A stretch of DNA of 23,153 nt, from assembly GCA_903934745.1 (NCBI GenBank), contig CAIZOZ010000189.1:1-23153 (forward strand), in the 5' to 3' direction. The translations under genes and the position numbers were made by a program. Of this stretch, positions 7,178 to 15,326 are shown piece after piece; position 1 is the first letter of the stretch; the number at the start of each line of letters is the position of its first letter. The notes under the pieces are model-generated. The model saw only the letters and a list, made by a program, of their open reading frames with translations. It had not been told where the DNA came from and made no database searches. The DNA is from an uncultured cyanobacterium. GTDB lineage: Bacteria > Cyanobacteriota > Cyanobacteriia > PCC-6307 > Cyanobiaceae.

Positions 7178-8578
7178 TTGCGTGGCAGTCCCCCCCCGAT
7201 CCCAGCCAGCGCGGCAGAACCTGGCTGGAAGGTGCTCCTGGCACTGATCAGCCTCAGTCTCAGCCTGTTGCTGTGGCTCAACGGACTGGTGGACAGCCTG
7301 GCGCGACCCTCCGTGGGCGATGCGCTCAACCTGCATCAACTCGAGCTGACCGCCCTCGCCGGTGAGCTGCTGCCCCCGGCGCTGCAGGAACCCCTGGTCG
7401 GCAAGGATCCGCGGGCGGAGTTGACCAGGGAGCTGAAGCGGCAGATTGCGGCATCGCCCCTGCCGGCTCCGGCTGTTCAACGCCTGGAGCTGGCTTTGTT
7501 GGAGCGTGGCCGCGAGCCGGTCGCGGTGGCCAGTCAGCTGCGTGAACTCACGGCGATGGTGGAGGCACCGCGCCGGCCGCTGCTGGAAGCCCTGCTTGAG
7601 GGCAGGCGAACGGACCTGGCCGAGCTGGAGCGCTGGCTTGAACCCTGGCAGGCCCCGACTCTGGTGGCTCAGCTCAGCTGCGAGCAGCTCGGGATTCCGA
7701 TCAGCGCCTGCCCGGCGGCCCGCAGCAGTCGTCGTTTGGTGCTGCAACTGGTGGGGGTCAGCCTGCTGCCGTTGCTGCTGCTGTTGCTGGGCAGCGGCCT
7801 GTTGTTACGTCTGGCCTGGCTGGCCTGGCGCCAGCGGCTGCCGGTGGCGGCCCCGCTGATCGGCCCACCGCTGAGCCTGGTCGATGGCACTCTGCTGGTG
7901 GCTGGCGGTTTCGTGCTGCTGGGAGAGGTGATCGTGCCCCAGTTGCTTCAGGCACCGCTGAGCGCGATCGTGGCTCTGCTGCCCGTCGATGCCAGCCTGG
8001 CCCAGGGGGTGCAGGTGCTGCTGCTGTATCTGGCGCTGATGGCGGCGCCACTGCTGATCCTGGTGTTGATGCTGCGGGGCCGCGGCCCACGACCCAGCCA
8101 GGGCTGGTTGCAATGGCGATGGCGGCCCTGGCGCGCAACGCTCGGACCGGCGGCCGGCCTGGTGTTGATGGTGCTGCCGGCGGTTGCCCTCTGCGGCTGG
8201 CTGATCGATCACTTCTGGCAGGATCCCGGTGGCAGCAATCCGATGCTGGATCTGGTGCTGCGCAGCCCTGATCCCCGCGCCCTGGCCTGCTTCGCCTTCA
8301 CCGCCATCGTGCTGGCGCCTTTATTTGAGGAGGCCCTGTTCCGCGGTGTGTTGTTGCCGGTGGTTGGCAGCCGCTGGGGTGGGGGCGCGGCGGTGTTGAT
8401 CAGCGCGGCTGTGTTTGCACTTGCCCACCTGAGCCTGAGCGAGTTGGTGCCCTTGTTTGTGCTGGGTGTGGGGCTGGGTTGGCTGCGTTGGCGCAGTGGG
8501 CGACTGGGGGCTTCGGTGTTGATGCATGCCCTCTGGAACAGCCTCACCTTCCTGAATCTGATCGTGCTGGCCGCCTGA
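7178..8578 (+). CDS. CPBP-family intramembrane metalloprotease
   Basis: 466 residues from a TTG at 7178, which places a short tail before the first membrane helix (KVLLALISLSLSLLLWL). An in-frame GTG at 7103 would add 25 low-complexity residues. The C-terminal CPBP (CAAX/bacteriocin-processing, Abi) domain has all three motifs: E384-E385 and R389 in FEEALFRG, H417 in FALAH, and H450 with N454 in HALWN. The N-terminal half contains one helix, a soluble region at about residues 45-180, and further helices. The family covers Rce1-like proteases, Abi proteins and putative chaperones. Here it lies 33 bases before a divisome pair, so a role in envelope protein processing is reasonable but unproven. 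Confidence 0.88.
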   Translation: MRGSPPPIPASAAEPGWKVLLALISLSLSLLLWLNGLVDSLARPSVGDALNLHQLELTALAGELLPPALQEPLVGKDPRAELTRELKRQIAASPLPAPAVQRLELALLERGREPVAVASQLRELTAMVEAPRRPLLEALLEGRRTDLAELERWLEPWQAPTLVAQLSCEQLGIPISACPAARSSRRLVLQLVGVSLLPLLLLLLGSGLLLRLAWLAWRQRLPVAAPLIGPPLSLVDGTLLVAGGFVLLGEVIVPQLLQAPLSAIVALLPVDASLAQGVQVLLLYLALMAAPLLILVLMLRGRGPRPSQGWLQWRWRPWRATLGPAAGLVLMVLPAVALCGWLIDHFWQDPGGSNPMLDLVLRSPDPRALACFAFTAIVLAPLFEEALFRGVLLPVVGSRWGGGAAVLISAAVFALAHLSLSELVPLFVLGVGLGWLRWRSGRLGASVLMHALWNSLTFLNLIVLAA

Positions 8579-8611
8579 ACGCCAACGGGTGGTTGCGGGG
8601 GGTGGGGATGG

Positions 8612-9094
8612 GTGGTTCACTTGCGCAGTGTTGTCCCGGCAGCCTTGGTCGCCTCCGTCGCCAGTCCATCCCGCCAAGCCCAGCAGCGGCGGCAGGATTC
8701 CCGCTCCTTGCAGTTGATCGAGGGTTCGCTCTCGGCCAGCCGCATTGAGCGCCAGTCGGCCTGGCTGGCGGGCCTGCACCGACTCAGCAGCGGTGCCCTG
8801 GCCGGCCTCGGGCTGTCGGTGATCGCCCTCAGTGCCCTCACGCTGCACTGGCAAAATGAGTGGGCTCACAGTTACTCCGAATTGGAAGCGGCCAAATCGC
8901 TCGAGCATCGTCTGCAGGAGTCGTCGGCTCTGCTCGAGCAGCACCATCTCGGTGTGGTGCGCAAACCGGGTGAGCTGGTTCCCACCAGCAGCACCAAGTT
9001 GATCCACCTGCCCGAACCTCAGGCGTTGGTCACTTCATCGCCCTTGCCAGCGCTTGTCGCTACCCAGCTGCAGCAGATCCCAGCGGGTTACTGA
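8612..9094 (+). CDS. FtsL-like bitopic membrane protein upstream of ftsI
   Basis: 160 residues from a GTG at 8612. The layout is a basic cytoplasmic tail (1-55), one membrane helix (60-80) and a periplasmic helical stretch (86-112) with coiled-coil-like Leu, Glu and Gln spacing, then a Pro and Ser rich end. This matches the layout of FtsL/DivIC divisome proteins, which are weakly conserved in sequence. The stop codon (9092-9094) directly abuts the ATG of the FtsI gene, so the two are surely cotranscribed. Position just before the class B penicillin-binding protein is the classic place for ftsL. The identification rests on topology and context rather than sequence identity. Confidence 0.7.
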   Translation: MVHLRSVVPAALVASVASPSRQAQQRRQDSRSLQLIEGSLSASRIERQSAWLAGLHRLSSGALAGLGLSVIALSALTLHWQNEWAHSYSELEAAKSLEHRLQESSALLEQHHLGVVRKPGELVPTSSTKLIHLPEPQALVTSSPLPALVATQLQQIPAGY

Positions 9095-10948
9095 ATGTCC
9101 CGCACCTCGATGCGACGGCATCCGCCGAGCGGCCCCCGCAAGGGGAATGGTCCGTCACCTGCGGGCCGCACGGCCGCTGGTCGCCGGCATCAGGTGATCG
9201 AGATCAAGCCGCTCTCCGGCCGGCGCATGCTGGCGGTGTACTTGTTGTTGGCCTCGGCGCTCGGGGGACTGGCCCTGAGATTGGCCTGGCTCCAGGTGAT
9301 CGATGGCCAGCGTCTCCAGGCCCGGGCCCGGGCCATCCAGACTCACGCCGTTTCTCCCCTGGGGCTGCGACGCACGATCGTCGACCGCATGGGACAACTG
9401 GTCGCTCTCGACGAAGAGCGCTTCACCCTCTGGGCCCATCCCCGTTACTTCAATCTGCCTGGAGATGATCCCCAGGCGATCCGCCGCTCGGAGGATGTGG
9501 TGGCGCGCCTGGCGGTGGTTCTGGCCCGCCCCCGGCAAGAGCTGCTGAAGCTGATCGGCAACCGCCGGACGGGTGTCAAGCTGGCCACCGGGCTCGATCC
9601 GGACACGGCCCAGCGGGTGCGAGAGCTGGGCATCAGCGGCCTGGATCTGGAGGGCTATCCCCAGCGCATCTATCCCCAGGGCCAGTTGTTCGCCAACGTG
9701 GTCGGCTTCCTCAATCTGGAGCGGGTCGCTCAGGCAGGCCTGGAGCAGAGCCGCAACCGGGATCTGCTGCGCCAGGAAACCACGTTCACGATGCGGCGGG
9801 GCGCTGATGGCACCCCGTTGCCCGATGGCATCCAGGCCGGCTCCCTCTACGGCGATGATCTGCGCCTGCAGCTCACCCTCGACGCTCGCCTGCAGCAGGT
9901 GGCCCAGCAGGCGTTGGTTCGCCAGGTGAAGCTATGGAATGCCAAGCGTGGCGCCGCTTTGGTGATGGATGCCCGTACCGGTGAGATGCTCGCCCTGGCC
10001 TCCACCCCCAGCTACGACCCCAACCGCTTCTGGCGGTACAACCCGGGGCTGTTCCGCGAGTGGTCGGTGCAGGATCTCTACGAACCGGGCTCCACCTTCA
10101 AGCCGATCAACCTGGCCATGGCTCTACAGGAGAAGGCGATTGACCCTAAAGGCACGGTCCATGACGTCGGCCAGCTCAGCATCGGCGGCTGGCCGATCTT
10201 CAACAACGACCACAACGCCCACGGGGTGATCGATTTCCCAACGGTGCTCCAGGTGTCCAGCAACGTCGGCATGGTGCAGGCGATGAGCCGTGTCAAACAC
10301 GATCGTTTCTGGACATGGCTGCACACGATCGGCATCGATGACGTCCCCGACACCGATCTGCCCGGTGCGGTGGCCGGTCAGCTCAAGAGCAAGGCAGAGT
10401 TCGTCGGTAGTCCGATTGAGCCCGCCACCGCGGCCTTCGGTCAGGGCTTCTCGCTCACACCGCTCAAACTGCTGCAACTCCACGCCATGCTGGCCAATGG
10501 CGGCAAGCTGGTTAGCCCCCATATCACCAGCGGCCTGCGCTCCGGCGATGCCTTGGCCAGCCGTGGCGATGTCCGCGGTGTGCAGCTGCTTGATCCCAAG
10601 ATCACCCGCATCGTGATCAACTGGATGGAATCGGTGGTGCAGAAGGGCAGCGGCAAGGGCCTGCAGATCCCCGGCTATCGCATTGGTGGCAAGACGGGCA
10701 CCGCCCAGAAGGCACTCAATGGCATCTACATCCCTGGAGCCCGGATCTGCAGTTTCGTGGCCGTGCTGCCGATTGAGGATCCTCGCTATGTGGTGCTGGT
10801 GGTGGTGGATGAGCCCCAGGGCGGCAATGCCTACGGATCCACCGTGGCGATACCGGTGGCCAAACAGATCGTCGAGGCGCTGCTGGTGATCGAGAAAATC
10901 CCGCCCAGCCTGCCGCTCGCTGCCAAGTTGTCCAAATCCCCGCGCTGA
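9095..10948 (+). CDS. ftsI: septal peptidoglycan transpeptidase, penicillin-binding protein 2/FtsI
   Basis: 617 residues. It cross-links peptidoglycan in the periplasm during division. A basic cytoplasmic tail of about 45 residues precedes one membrane anchor (residues 46-66, YLLLASALGGLALRLAWLQV). The PBP dimerisation domain follows, containing RRTIVDRMG. The transpeptidase motifs are S333-T-F-K336 in EPGSTFKP, S388-S-N390, and K533-T-G535 in GGKTGTAQK. The length is normal for the family. The C-terminus ends about 65 residues after KTG with no PASTA repeats. The gene directly abuts the FtsL-like gene and is followed after 104 bases by transaldolase. Confidence 0.96.
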   Translation: MSRTSMRRHPPSGPRKGNGPSPAGRTAAGRRHQVIEIKPLSGRRMLAVYLLLASALGGLALRLAWLQVIDGQRLQARARAIQTHAVSPLGLRRTIVDRMGQLVALDEERFTLWAHPRYFNLPGDDPQAIRRSEDVVARLAVVLARPRQELLKLIGNRRTGVKLATGLDPDTAQRVRELGISGLDLEGYPQRIYPQGQLFANVVGFLNLERVAQAGLEQSRNRDLLRQETTFTMRRGADGTPLPDGIQAGSLYGDDLRLQLTLDARLQQVAQQALVRQVKLWNAKRGAALVMDARTGEMLALASTPSYDPNRFWRYNPGLFREWSVQDLYEPGSTFKPINLAMALQEKAIDPKGTVHDVGQLSIGGWPIFNNDHNAHGVIDFPTVLQVSSNVGMVQAMSRVKHDRFWTWLHTIGIDDVPDTDLPGAVAGQLKSKAEFVGSPIEPATAAFGQGFSLTPLKLLQLHAMLANGGKLVSPHITSGLRSGDALASRGDVRGVQLLDPKITRIVINWMESVVQKGSGKGLQIPGYRIGGKTGTAQKALNGIYIPGARICSFVAVLPIEDPRYVVLVVVDEPQGGNAYGSTVAIPVAKQIVEALLVIEKIPPSLPLAAKLSKSPR

Positions 10949-11052
10949 ACGGCTGTGCGTATTCCCACAAGCGCCATGGCCGAGGCCTGGGTGGCAGCAC
11001 CGGGGCTGGCTAGCGTCAGAGGATTGACCGCTTTGAAGCGAACCTCCGTCTG

Positions 11053-12222
11053 ATGGCCAATCTGCTCGATCAACTCGCCGCCATGACCGTGGTGGTCGCC
11101 GACACTGGCGACATCGACGCCATCCGGCAGTTCACGCCCCGCGATGCCACCACCAACCCATCGCTGATCCTGGCGGCGGCCCAGATCCCCACCTATCAGG
11201 AGCTGATCGACCGTTCCCTGCGGGAATCGCGCCAGGCCAGCGGCGACGCTGCTGGGGCCGATGCGGTGGTCAGCGAAGCCCTTGATGAAATCAGTGTCAC
11301 CTTTGGTAAGGAGATTCTCAAGATCGTGCCGGGTCGGGTCTCCACTGAGGTGGATGCACGACTCAGCTACGACACGGAGGCGATGATCACTAAGGCCCGT
11401 AAACTAATCAGCCTCTACAACGCCGCCGGTATCGGCAATGAGCGCGTCTTGATCAAGATCGCCTCCACCTGGGAGGGGATCAAGGCCGCCGAGTTGCTGG
11501 AGAAGGAAGGCATCCACTGCAATCTCACCTTGCTATTCGGCTTCGCTCAGGCTGTAGCCTGTGCCGAAGCCGGCGTCACCCTGATTTCCCCGTTTGTGGG
11601 GCGCATCCTGGACTGGTATAAGAAATCCACCGGGCGTGATAGTTATCCCGGGCCGGAAGATCCCGGCGTGATCTCGGTCACCCAGATTTTTAATTACTTC
11701 AAGACTTACGATTACAAGACTGAGGTGATGGGGGCCAGCTTCCGCAATATCGAGGAAATCATCGAGCTGGCTGGCTGCGATCTGCTCACCATCTCCCCAG
11801 TGCTGATGGATCAACTGCGCTCCAGTGATGGTGAATTGGCTCGCAAACTCAACGCCTTTGACCCGGGCGACACCCAGGCCCAGATCCATCTCAACCAGGA
11901 GACGTTCCAGGCGATGATGCTGGACGATGCCATGGCCAGCGACAAGCTTGACGAAGGCATTCGTGGCTTCTGCAAAGCGATCGAAACGCTTGAAGCGCAG
12001 TTGGCCCATCGATTGGCCGAACTCGAAGGGGGCGCCGCCTTCGGCCATGCGGTGCATGAAATCTTCCTGCTCAACGACCTCGATGGCGACGGTTGCATCA
12101 CCCGCGAAGAGTGGCTGGGCAGCGACGCCGTCTTCGATGCGCTCGATACCGACCAGGACGGCCGCCTGGCTCCAGAAGATGTGCGCGGCGGCCTCGGGGC
12201 AGCTGTGGCGATCAGCCGTTGA
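11053..12222 (+). CDS. tal: transaldolase with C-terminal EF-hand pair
   Basis: 389 residues. Transaldolase moves a dihydroxyacetone unit between sugar phosphates in the pentose phosphate pathway. The TalB-type barrel is clear: DATTNPSL near residue 33, and the Schiff-base lysine K135 in VLIKIASTWEG. The catalytic domain ends around residue 325. The last 60 or so residues form an EF-hand pair. Loop 1, residues 342-353, is canonical (D342, D344, D346, G347, I349, E353). Loop 2, residues 365-376, has D365, D367, D369 and G370 but ends in D376 instead of Glu. Calcium binding is therefore likely and may affect stability or activity. A hairpin overlaps the stop codon. Similar fusions are, as I recall, annotated in other cyanobacteria. 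Confidence 0.97.
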   Translation: MANLLDQLAAMTVVVADTGDIDAIRQFTPRDATTNPSLILAAAQIPTYQELIDRSLRESRQASGDAAGADAVVSEALDEISVTFGKEILKIVPGRVSTEVDARLSYDTEAMITKARKLISLYNAAGIGNERVLIKIASTWEGIKAAELLEKEGIHCNLTLLFGFAQAVACAEAGVTLISPFVGRILDWYKKSTGRDSYPGPEDPGVISVTQIFNYFKTYDYKTEVMGASFRNIEEIIELAGCDLLTISPVLMDQLRSSDGELARKLNAFDPGDTQAQIHLNQETFQAMMLDDAMASDKLDEGIRGFCKAIETLEAQLAHRLAELEGGAAFGHAVHEIFLLNDLDGDGCITREEWLGSDAVFDALDTDQDGRLAPEDVRGGLGAAVAISR

Positions 12223-12239
12223 TCCTTAACCGGCTGATC
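12210..12239 (+). terminator. hairpin across the transaldolase stop codon
   Basis: GATCAGCCG at 12210-12218 is an exact inverted repeat of CGGCTGATC at 12231-12239. With one bulged C the stem can grow to 11 pairs (12218-12220 pairing with 12228-12230), leaving a 7-base loop. The left arm lies inside the last codons of transaldolase and includes the first base of its stop codon. There is no U-tract, so it may be a weak terminator, a pause, or a 3'-end stabiliser. Confidence 0.45.
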
Positions 12240-12246
12240 ACCACCG

Positions 12247-12270
12247 CAGTGGGCCTGATCGGCCACACTG
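12247..12270 (+). terminator. second hairpin in the tal to cNMP-protein gap
   Basis: CAGTG-GGCC at 12247-12255 pairs with GGCC at 12261-12264 and CACTG at 12266-12270, giving nine pairs with one bulged A and a 5-base loop. It follows the first hairpin by only seven bases, so the 74-base gap is nearly filled by two tandem stem-loops. It ends 26 bases before the next GTG start. Confidence 0.4.
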
Positions 12271-12296
12271 AACGTCCGAACCGTGCGTGATCCGCC

Positions 12297-12674
12297 GTGA
12301 ATGCCCTCGACACCATGCGAGCCCTCGCCAGCAAAGGCGAAGTCCAGTCGATCGCGGCGGGGGACATCATCTTTCGCTCCGGCGAACCGGGTGACTGCAT
12401 GTTCGGCTTACTGGAGGGCACCGTGGAGCTCAGCTGGAATGAGGACGCTGCTCACGAAACGATTGAGGCGGGTGATGTCTTCGGTGCTGGAGCCCTGGTC
12501 ACCCACGACCATCGCCGTTATGGCAATGCCCGCGCCCTCACGGACTGTCGGGTGCTGGTGATGAATCGCGAGAAGTTCCTGTTCGCTGTGCAGGAATCGC
12601 CGATGTTTGCGATTGAGCTGCTGGGTTCGATTGATGAGCGCCTGCGCGATCTCAAGGACTGCATCCGTACCTGA
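12297..12674 (+). CDS. stand-alone cyclic-nucleotide-binding-fold protein
   Basis: 125 residues from a GTG at 12297. The whole protein is one CRP/PKA-type beta-roll: AAGDIIFRSGEPGD (residues 20-33), GLLEGTVEL (37-45), a phosphate-cassette region GDVFGAGALV (59-68), and a C-terminal helix. No helix-turn-helix or kinase domain is attached. In canonical cNMP sites the cassette reads FGELAL plus a downstream RxA. Here the ligand-binding Glu position is A64, while an Arg (R74 in RRYGNARA) remains. Cyclic-nucleotide binding may therefore be altered or lost. It follows transaldolase after 74 bases and two hairpins, and converges with the flavoprotein gene. Its partner is unknown. Confidence 0.85.
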   Translation: MNALDTMRALASKGEVQSIAAGDIIFRSGEPGDCMFGLLEGTVELSWNEDAAHETIEAGDVFGAGALVTHDHRRYGNARALTDCRVLVMNREKFLFAVQESPMFAIELLGSIDERLRDLKDCIRT

Positions 12675-12681
12675 GCCTGTC

Positions 12682-12715
12682 CGGCCCTGAGCCAGTGCCA
12701 GCGGAGCCAGGGCTG
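12682..12715. terminator. possible bidirectional terminator between convergent genes
   Basis: Bases 12682-12689 and 12708-12715 can form eight pairs (core GCCCTG with CAGGGC, one G-U), within the 48-base gap between the cNMP-fold gene (+) and the flavoprotein gene (-). An overlapping alternative stem uses 12700-12707 with 12712-12719, with one mismatch. No U-tracts flank it on either strand, so support is mainly positional. Confidence 0.3.
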
Positions 12716-12722
12716 CGCTGAC

Positions 12723-13868
12723 TCAGCCCCGTTGGAACATCAGTCGGCGAATCACCCGCTGGGCAATGTCGCCATAGCCCAGCTCGCCCGAGAGAATCTG
12801 GGCAATCCGTTGCGGTGCGGTGGGGCGCTTGATCCCGAGCTGATAGCCCACCTTGGGCAAGCGGTAGAACACCTGGGCAATGCGCTTGCCCCAGGCCATC
12901 GATTCGCCCCAGTCCTCGCGCAGGCGGCGGCTGTACAGCTCCAGGGACTCCTGCTCGCCACCTAACCAGCCATCGAGGGCTTCGGCGGCCCGACAACCGC
13001 TCATCAGTGCTGGTCGCAGGCCCTCCGCCAGGAAGGGATCACAGAGTGAGGCGGCATCACCGGCCACCAGCAGGCCGGTGGCGGCCGCTCCGCGGCCATG
13101 CAGGGGATGGTGGCCATCCCAGATGCGCAGGCGGCCGTGCCGACGCTGGCCGGCATCGGCAGGAAGGCCGAGACTGGGCAACAGGGCCGCCAGGACCGCC
13201 TCGGAATCCGCCTCCTGCTGGCCGATGAACGTGCCCACGCCGATGCTCCAGCCCCCCAGCCGTGGGAAGGCCCAGCAGAAGCCATGGTGCACCAGGCCGA
13301 ACTCAAAGTGGGCGGTGTCGTCCGGCTGCTCCAGGTTGGCCTCCACCTCCACGGACACCGTGGCGGCGTAGCGGGGACGGGGCGAACCGACACCATGGGA
13401 CCGGGCCAGGGTTGAGCCTGAACCATCGGCGATCACCACCCCGCTGGCGCTGAGCTCCTGGCCGCCCTTGAGACCCACCCGCCAGAGTCCCTCGCGCCGT
13501 TCCAGGGCGACGACATCGACCCCATGGCGCAGTTCGGCACCCGCCTCCACCGCCCGATCCGCCAGGAACTGATCCAGTACGGCCCGGCGCACGATCCAGA
13601 AGGGTGCATCACCGGGCAGTTCCGCCACGACGGGATCTTCCAGGCACCAGGTGAAGCACACCCGTCGAATCACCTGGTCGACGGCAGGTGTCAGCTCAAA
13701 GGGGAACCAGCGCTGCACGGAGGCTGCCATGCCACCGCCGCAGGGTTTCGCCCGCCCGGGGCCCTGGCGCTCCAGCAGCAACACGCTCCGGCCCCGCTGG
13801 GCCAGATGGAAAGCGGCTGAAGCCCCTGCTGCCCCGGCGCCGACAACAATGACGTCGCTGTCAGCCAT
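12723..13868 (-). CDS. geranylgeranyl-reductase-family FAD-dependent oxidoreductase
   Basis: 381 residues from an ATG at 13868. The N-terminal dinucleotide fold is clear, with VVGAGAAGASAAFHL at residues 8-22 and the acidic strand end LLLER at 30-34. KPCGGGM at about residues 41-47 is typical of the ChlP/geranylgeranyl reductase family. The second FAD motif GLLVAGDAASLCDPFLAEG lies near residues 265-283. It is shorter than ChlP and differs from it around the substrate region, so it is likely a paralogue rather than the chlorophyll phytol reductase. Possible substrates are isoprenoid chains or other lipids. It is the last gene of the minus run, 22 bases after frr. Confidence 0.88.
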   Translation of the reverse strand: MADSDVIVVGAGAAGASAAFHLAQRGRSVLLLERQGPGRAKPCGGGMAASVQRWFPFELTPAVDQVIRRVCFTWCLEDPVVAELPGDAPFWIVRRAVLDQFLADRAVEAGAELRHGVDVVALERREGLWRVGLKGGQELSASGVVIADGSGSTLARSHGVGSPRPRYAATVSVEVEANLEQPDDTAHFEFGLVHHGFCWAFPRLGGWSIGVGTFIGQQEADSEAVLAALLPSLGLPADAGQRRHGRLRIWDGHHPLHGRGAAATGLLVAGDAASLCDPFLAEGLRPALMSGCRAAEALDGWLGGEQESLELYSRRLREDWGESMAWGKRIAQVFYRLPKVGYQLGIKRPTAPQRIAQILSGELGYGDIAQRVIRRLMFQRG

Positions 13869-13890
13869 TGGTTTGCGCTCTCACGACGTC

Positions 13891-14430
13891 TCAGACCTTG
13901 AGAATGTCAACTTCCTTCTCGGCGAGGTGCTTCTCCAGTTCGGTGATGAAGCGATCGGTGAGCTTCTGGATCTTCTCCTGCTCGTCGCGGCTCTGATCCT
14001 CGGAGAGTTCGCCGTCTTTTTCCTGCTTCTTGATGCGATCAATGCCGTCACGGCGGATGTTGCGTAACGCCACCTTGCCTTCCTCGGCGTACTTGGCCGC
14101 GAGTTTGCAGAAATCCTTCCGTCGCTCTTCAGTGAGCGGCGGGATGTTGATCCGAATCACCCTGCCGTCGTTGTTGGGGGTGAGCCCGAGATCGCTCAGG
14201 GCAATCGCCTTCTCGATCAGACCGATCGATTTGCCATCAAAAGGCTGAATCTGGATCGTTTGGGCATCGGGTGTGGAAATCGTGGCCAGGGACTTGAGCT
14301 GGGTTTCAGCGCCGTAGTACTCGACGTTGATCTTGTCCAGCAGGGAGGGATTGGCGCGGCCGGTGCGAATCGTGTTGAAGGTGCGCTGGGTGGATTCCAC
14401 CGATTTGCGCATGCTGGCTTCAATGTCCAT
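13891..14430 (-). CDS. frr: ribosome recycling factor
   Basis: 179 residues from the ATG at 14430 (MDIEASMRKSVEST). The frame is open upstream to 14562, but the extra 44 residues are unlike the family and overlap pyrH. RRF works with EF-G to split the 70S ribosome after termination. The protein shows the standard three-helix and core-domain sequence: RTGRANPSLLDKI, then IQIQPFD, INIPPLTEERRKDF, and a long C-terminal helix ending EKEVDILKV. The length is normal. It lies 43 bases downstream of pyrH, the frequent pyrH-frr pairing of bacteria. Confidence 0.97.
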   Translation of the reverse strand: MDIEASMRKSVESTQRTFNTIRTGRANPSLLDKINVEYYGAETQLKSLATISTPDAQTIQIQPFDGKSIGLIEKAIALSDLGLTPNNDGRVIRINIPPLTEERRKDFCKLAAKYAEEGKVALRNIRRDGIDRIKKQEKDGELSEDQSRDEQEKIQKLTDRFITELEKHLAEKEVDILKV

Positions 14431-14473
14431 GGCGGGTGGTGGAAGCAAGGAGAAGGGATGGAAGGGATGCGGT

Positions 14474-15187
14474 TTAGCGGGCCGGCACGATGCTGGTGCC
14501 AATCGGCTCCCCGGAGACGGCACGGCCGATGTTGCCCTTGCCGAAGAGGTTGAACACCACAATCGGAATCGCGTTGTCCTTGCACAGGGCGATGGCCGTG
14601 CTGTCCATCACCTCCAATTCGCCGCTGAGTACCTCGAGGAAGGTGAGGCTCTCGTAGCGAATCGCATCGGCATGCTTGGCCGGATCCTTGTCATAGACAC
14701 CATCCACTTTGGTGGCCTTGAGCACCACATCGGCACCAATCTCAGCGGCCCGCAGGGCAGCCGTGGTGTCGGTGGTGAAGAAAGGATTACCGCAACCGGC
14801 ACCGAAGATCACCACCCGGCCTTTCTCGAGATGACGGATAGCCTTGCGACGGATATAAGGCTCCGCCACCTCCTGCATCGAAATCGCACTCTGCACACGG
14901 GTGGGGATGCCCGTCCGCTCCAGTCCGTCCTGCAGGGTGATGGCATTCATCACAGTGGCGAGCATGCCGACGTAATCAGCGGTGGCCCGATCCATGCCGG
15001 CAGCCGATCCCTTGAGGCCACGAAAAATATTGCCGCCGCCGACAACAATCGCCAGCTGGGTGCCGGTGGCCACCACCTCCGCCACATCGGTGGCGATGGA
15101 CTGAACAATGGCGGGGTCAATTCCGTAACCCTGTTCTCCCATCAGCGCCTCTCCGCTGAGCTTGAGCAGGACGCGTTTGTAGGCCAT
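14474..15187 (-). CDS. pyrH: UMP kinase
   Basis: 237 residues from the ATG at 15187 (MAYKRVLLKLSGEAL). A second ATG lies one codon upstream, and an AAGGTG sequence just before it may serve as ribosome-binding site. UMP kinase converts UMP to UDP in pyrimidine synthesis. The amino-acid-kinase fold is shown by LLKLSGEAL at the N-terminus, VVGGGNIFRG at residues 49-58, the TDTTAALRA segment, and ATKVDGVYDKDP near residue 160. The length matches hexameric bacterial PyrH. It is followed by frr and separated from the upstream cobO gene by 139 bases. Confidence 0.97.
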   Translation of the reverse strand: MAYKRVLLKLSGEALMGEQGYGIDPAIVQSIATDVAEVVATGTQLAIVVGGGNIFRGLKGSAAGMDRATADYVGMLATVMNAITLQDGLERTGIPTRVQSAISMQEVAEPYIRRKAIRHLEKGRVVIFGAGCGNPFFTTDTTAALRAAEIGADVVLKATKVDGVYDKDPAKHADAIRYESLTFLEVLSGELEVMDSTAIALCKDNAIPIVVFNLFGKGNIGRAVSGEPIGTSIVPAR

Positions 15188-15326
15188 CATCACCTTGTAT
15201 CGGGCGAACAGTAGCAAGCCCTTCTCCAGTGTCCGCCCGCCGTGGCGCCACCCGCCTCGCCCAGACGTAAGCCCCTGGCCCCAGGGTGCAGAGGAGATGG
15301 GGGCTGGAGCGCCAGCTGGTGCCCCC

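Noticed and set aside
7054..7329. N-terminal extension of the tandem phosphatase up to 7329
   Set aside because: The extension is antisense to the coding start of the CPBP protease and has no family similarity; the family begins at the RHG motif just after 7053.
14431..14562. Longer ribosome recycling factor start at 14562
   Set aside because: The extra 44 residues are Pro/Ser rich, overlap pyrH and are absent from the RRF family; ATG at 14430 fits the normal length.
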